Shown here piece by piece: positions 61,866 through 64,000 of a stretch of 64,000 bases of DNA. A program made the position numbers and the translations under genes. Within the stretch, counting starts at the first letter, position 1. Each line of letters begins with the position of its first letter. Origin of the DNA: Gemmatimonadota bacterium (GTDB taxonomy: Bacteria > Latescibacterota > UBA2968 > UBA8231); the NCBI GenBank assembly GCA_018673255.1, contig JABHDC010000189.1, forward strand, positions 10,072-74,071, given 5' to 3'. The notes beneath the pieces were generated by a model that saw only the letters and a list, made by a program, of their open reading frames with translations, had not been told where the DNA came from and did no database searches.

Positions 61866-61901
61866 ACTATCTGGCATACTATCTGGCATCCGATTTGGCA
61901 T
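61854..61901. repeat. Four tandem 12-bp units at a gene junction
   Basis: On the minus strand the units are ATGCCAAATCGG, ATGCCAGATAGT, ATGCCAGATAGT and ATGACAGACAAT. They span the end of the SDR gene and the start of the desulfhydrase gene. Each unit has an in-frame ATG for the downstream gene, so slippage could change its start and the spacing to the SDR stop. Confidence 0.75.
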
Positions 61902-62775
61902 GAGCGGCGATCCACTCCTGCAACTCTTGCCTGAGGGCATCTCGCTTCTGACTTCGCGAACTCTCCAAGGGTCCACCACTCAGGTACGTCGTCACCCCAC
62001 CATCGACGGCAATATTCTGCCCCGTGACGAAGCGCGACTCCTCCGACGCCAGGTAGACGGCACACCAGGCGATGTCCTGTGGCAACCCGATCGTCTCCAG
62101 GGGCTGGAAGTATCGATGCACGGGATCGTAACGATCCCCGAAAAGCCGCAGAAATTCCTCGTGATGCTCCGACTGGATCTTCTCGAGACAGCTTTCGAGT
62201 GAATGGCCTACGTTGATCGCCCCGGGGCTGATCGTGTTGGCGCGGATGCTGAAGGGCGCCAACTCCGTGGCCAGGGCCTGGGTGACGCCGATGATGCCGC
62301 CCTTGGTCGCAGCGTAGACCGTGTTGACCTCCCCGCCCTGGATGCCGTGGACGGAAGAGATGTTGATGATCGATCCACCACCTCGCGCCTTGAAGTGTGG
62401 CACGCCGTAGTGGCACCCCATCCACAGGCCCTTCAGATTGGTGTCCATCACCCGGTCGTAGTCTTCCTCCTCAACCTCATCCACAGGGAGCCACGACCCG
62501 ATACCGGCATTGTTGACGAGGATGTCCAGGCCGCCGAAACGCTCGACCGTGGCGTCGATCAACTTCTCGACCTGTTCCGGCTGACTGACGTCGACTGCCA
62601 TGGGCAGGACCTCGCCACCCAGCGCCTCGATATCAGCCTGGGTCTGTGTCAGCTTCTCCTGCGTACGCTGTGCGATGGCGACCTTGGCGCCTTCACGCGC
62701 AAACTGAAGCGACATGCCGCGCCCCAGACCCTGCCCGCCGCCGGTGACGATGGCCACTTTGCCCTTGAGTCGCAT
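61879..62775 (-). CDS. Short-chain dehydrogenase/reductase
   Basis: About 298 residues. GKVAIVTGGGQGLGRGMSLQ is the cofactor motif, NNAG lies in DILVNNAGIGSW, and Tyr and Lys lie in NTVYAATKGGIIG. The C-terminus has an extra helix of about 30 residues (SSRSQKRDALRQELQEWIAA) beyond the usual VTGQNIAVDGG ending. It starts the long minus-strand operon that ends with cutC, and its last codons fall in the 12-bp repeat. Confidence 0.86.
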   Translation of the reverse strand: MRLKGKVAIVTGGGQGLGRGMSLQFAREGAKVAIAQRTQEKLTQTQADIEALGGEVLPMAVDVSQPEQVEKLIDATVERFGGLDILVNNAGIGSWLPVDEVEEEDYDRVMDTNLKGLWMGCHYGVPHFKARGGGSIINISSVHGIQGGEVNTVYAATKGGIIGVTQALATELAPFSIRANTISPGAINVGHSLESCLEKIQSEHHEEFLRLFGDRYDPVHRYFQPLETIGLPQDIAWCAVYLASEESRFVTGQNIAVDGGVTTYLSGGPLESSRSQKRDALRQELQEWIAAHAKSDAR

Positions 62776-62809
62776 GGGAGCCCTTCTCTCTGGTGTGTTC
62801 GGTGATTCC

Positions 62810-64000
62810 TCAGCGCAGCAGCATCATGCGGCCGATCCCAACTCGCTGCATTCGAGACCGAAGCTCGTAGATGTAGACTCCACTGGCAGTCGGCATGCCT
62901 CGGGCGTCCGTGCCACGCCAGGCAATCTCGTGGTGTCCAGCCATGAGGGCCACCCCGGTGGCGTGTCGCCAGATCAGCTGCCCCGCCACATCATAGATGG
63001 ACAGCTGAATGGGTGCCGGGCTGGGCAGACTGAAACCGATGAGTGTTTGACCATTGAATGGATTCGGCCAGTTGCCGTACAGGACGGAGGCATTCGGCGC
63101 CTGCTTCTCATCTGCGACGACTGTGGTGACCGGTTCGTCGGCCAGGTAGCCGCTGTAATCGACAGCGCCGGACATCAATCCCGCAATGAGTGTACTGTCC
63201 GGCGTTCCCCAGAAATTTCCAGGGGCGCTCAAGGTCCGGCCTGAACGATTGTCGATGGCCGTCGCATTCTGGGTGAATGTGTTGGTCCGGATGTCTCCGG
63301 GAACAGCAGCCCCGTCGACGCGAATCGCAATCGTGTTGTTGTGAAAGCGATTCGCCACGATGTCCGGTGCGGCATCGTTACTATGCAGGGCAACACCGGT
63401 GCCACTGAAATCGCTATTGCGCACCAGCGCCGTCGACGTACCGGTCAGCAGCAGTGTGTTGCCGGAGAAGTGACTCATGTCGACGGCCGCCCTGGCACCC
63501 TCGCCAATCCTGGCGCCGCCAGCGACATTGTCGGTTGCCGTTGTCGTCCACATCTCCACGGTCGTCGCCGCCAGATCCGCCCCACGACCGAGATTCCTCA
63601 GCAGTTCCACATCTTCGAAGACCGTCCGTTCAGCGCCATTCACACGTACACCATCCGCCCGATTCGAGCTGATGGACGTGCGGTGCATCTCGATCTGCCC
63701 GAGCCAGTCATCAGCCTCGATCCCATGGCGGCGATTGGCCTCTACCTCACTGTCCCACAATTCGAGTCGCTGTCCGGCGCCACCTTCAGCGAAGATCCCG
63801 GAGCGTGGGTCATCCGCATCCAGTTGCCCGTTGGAGCGGATGGTCGTGGAGATCGCCTCGAGATTGGCATTGCTCAGCCACACCCCTTCCTGGCCATTCA
63901 GCTCGATCATCGTATGGCGCAGACGCATGGTACCAAGACCACCGGCCCGCACGGCAGGCCCCGTGATGCCCTGGAATTCACTGCCGTCGACGAGGGCATC
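62810..64000 (-). CDS. Right-handed beta-helix protein with C-terminal FlgD-like domain, 5'-truncated
   Basis: The frame is open to the window edge, so only the last 396 residues are visible. The first part is a parallel beta-helix with short repeating units (RHGIEADDWLGQIEMHRTSI; VELLRNLGRGADLAATTVEM). The last 90 residues (NWPNPFNGQTLIGFSLPSPA; LSIYDVAGQLIWRHATGV; AWRGTDARGMPTASGVYIYE) match the FlgD-like domain of the M6 peptidase gene. It is probably secreted and anchored by this tag. The upstream part, with any signal peptide, is outside the window. Confidence 0.85.
   Translation of the reverse strand, partial: DALVDGSEFQGITGPAVRAGGLGTMRLRHTMIELNGQEGVWLSNANLEAISTTIRSNGQLDADDPRSGIFAEGGAGQRLELWDSEVEANRRHGIEADDWLGQIEMHRTSISSNRADGVRVNGAERTVFEDVELLRNLGRGADLAATTVEMWTTTATDNVAGGARIGEGARAAVDMSHFSGNTLLLTGTSTALVRNSDFSGTGVALHSNDAAPDIVANRFHNNTIAIRVDGAAVPGDIRTNTFTQNATAIDNRSGRTLSAPGNFWGTPDSTLIAGLMSGAVDYSGYLADEPVTTVVADEKQAPNASVLYGNWPNPFNGQTLIGFSLPSPAPIQLSIYDVAGQLIWRHATGVALMAGHHEIAWRGTDARGMPTASGVYIYELRSRMQRVGIGRMMLLR

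Overview
The window looks like chromosome from an uncultured, probably marine, Gram-negative bacterium with GC near 60%. Several things suggest Latescibacterota, Poribacteria or a neighbouring FCB-type phylum. There are many solitary catabolic genes (sulfatase, enolase-superfamily enzyme, M81 peptidase, Gfo/Idh/MocA oxidoreductases, SelA-like PLP enzyme with amidohydrolase, DUF1028, ceramidase-like, gamma-glutamyltransferase). There are also lipoproteins with an R-E-N-P-[LF]-D-P motif just after the lipobox, and secreted beta-helix or peptidase proteins with a FlgD-like C-terminal domain. The phylum is an inference from gene content, not a measured placement. I found no CRISPR array, insertion sequence, prophage or rRNA.

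Layout. 1-6.1 kb: a 5'-truncated DUF362 multidomain protein coupled to an amidase lipoprotein, facing an epimerase. 6.1-11 kb: DUF5069, DUF1028, ceramidase-like and gamma-glutamyltransferase genes. 11.1-17.2 kb: a + strand run of small-molecule enzymes (degenerate P-loop protein, JmjC-like dioxygenase, two VOC proteins, epimerase, Gfo/Idh oxidoreductase, two SDRs). 17.3-21.5 kb: a minus-strand sulfatase, enolase-superfamily and M81 operon. 21.6-23.8 kb: a secreted protein with a dockerin-like tail. 23.9-25.6 kb: a URO-D-family gene translationally coupled to a DsbA-family gene whose first active-site Cys codon is TGA, a likely selenoprotein. 25.6-29.1 kb: the flagellar switch (two FliN, FliG, FliM) plus a CheY-like regulator. 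29.2-36.2 kb: DegT aminotransferase, tRNA-Val(TAC), an NHL/FN3-like lipoprotein, YaiI family, two aldo/keto reductases. 36.3-40.2 kb: a structured RNA candidate before a 59-residue protein, then tyrS behind a strong terminator, then a long-form guaA. 40.3-49.4 kb: envelope genes (lipoproteins, a coiled-coil membrane protein with an acidic tail, an M6 peptidase, a GAF/HD-GYP protein, a beta-barrel protein). 49.6-56.7 kb: sugar isomerase, cNMP-binding protein, Gfo/Idh, VOC, S9 peptidase and gatB. 56.7-62.8 kb: a tightly packed minus-strand catabolic operon. 62.8-64 kb: the 3' part of a beta-helix protein.

How the genes fit together: most operons join by 4-bp ATGA or GTGA overlaps, which also fixes many start codons. 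The strongest unusual signal is the TGA at the redox Cys of the DsbA-family gene (24435-24437). Next are the structured RNA at 36.35-36.56 kb, the terminator-guarded tyrS with a changed HIGH motif, three copies of a GIQAAL-stop tail after the gene at 49.6 kb, and three short tandem repeats.
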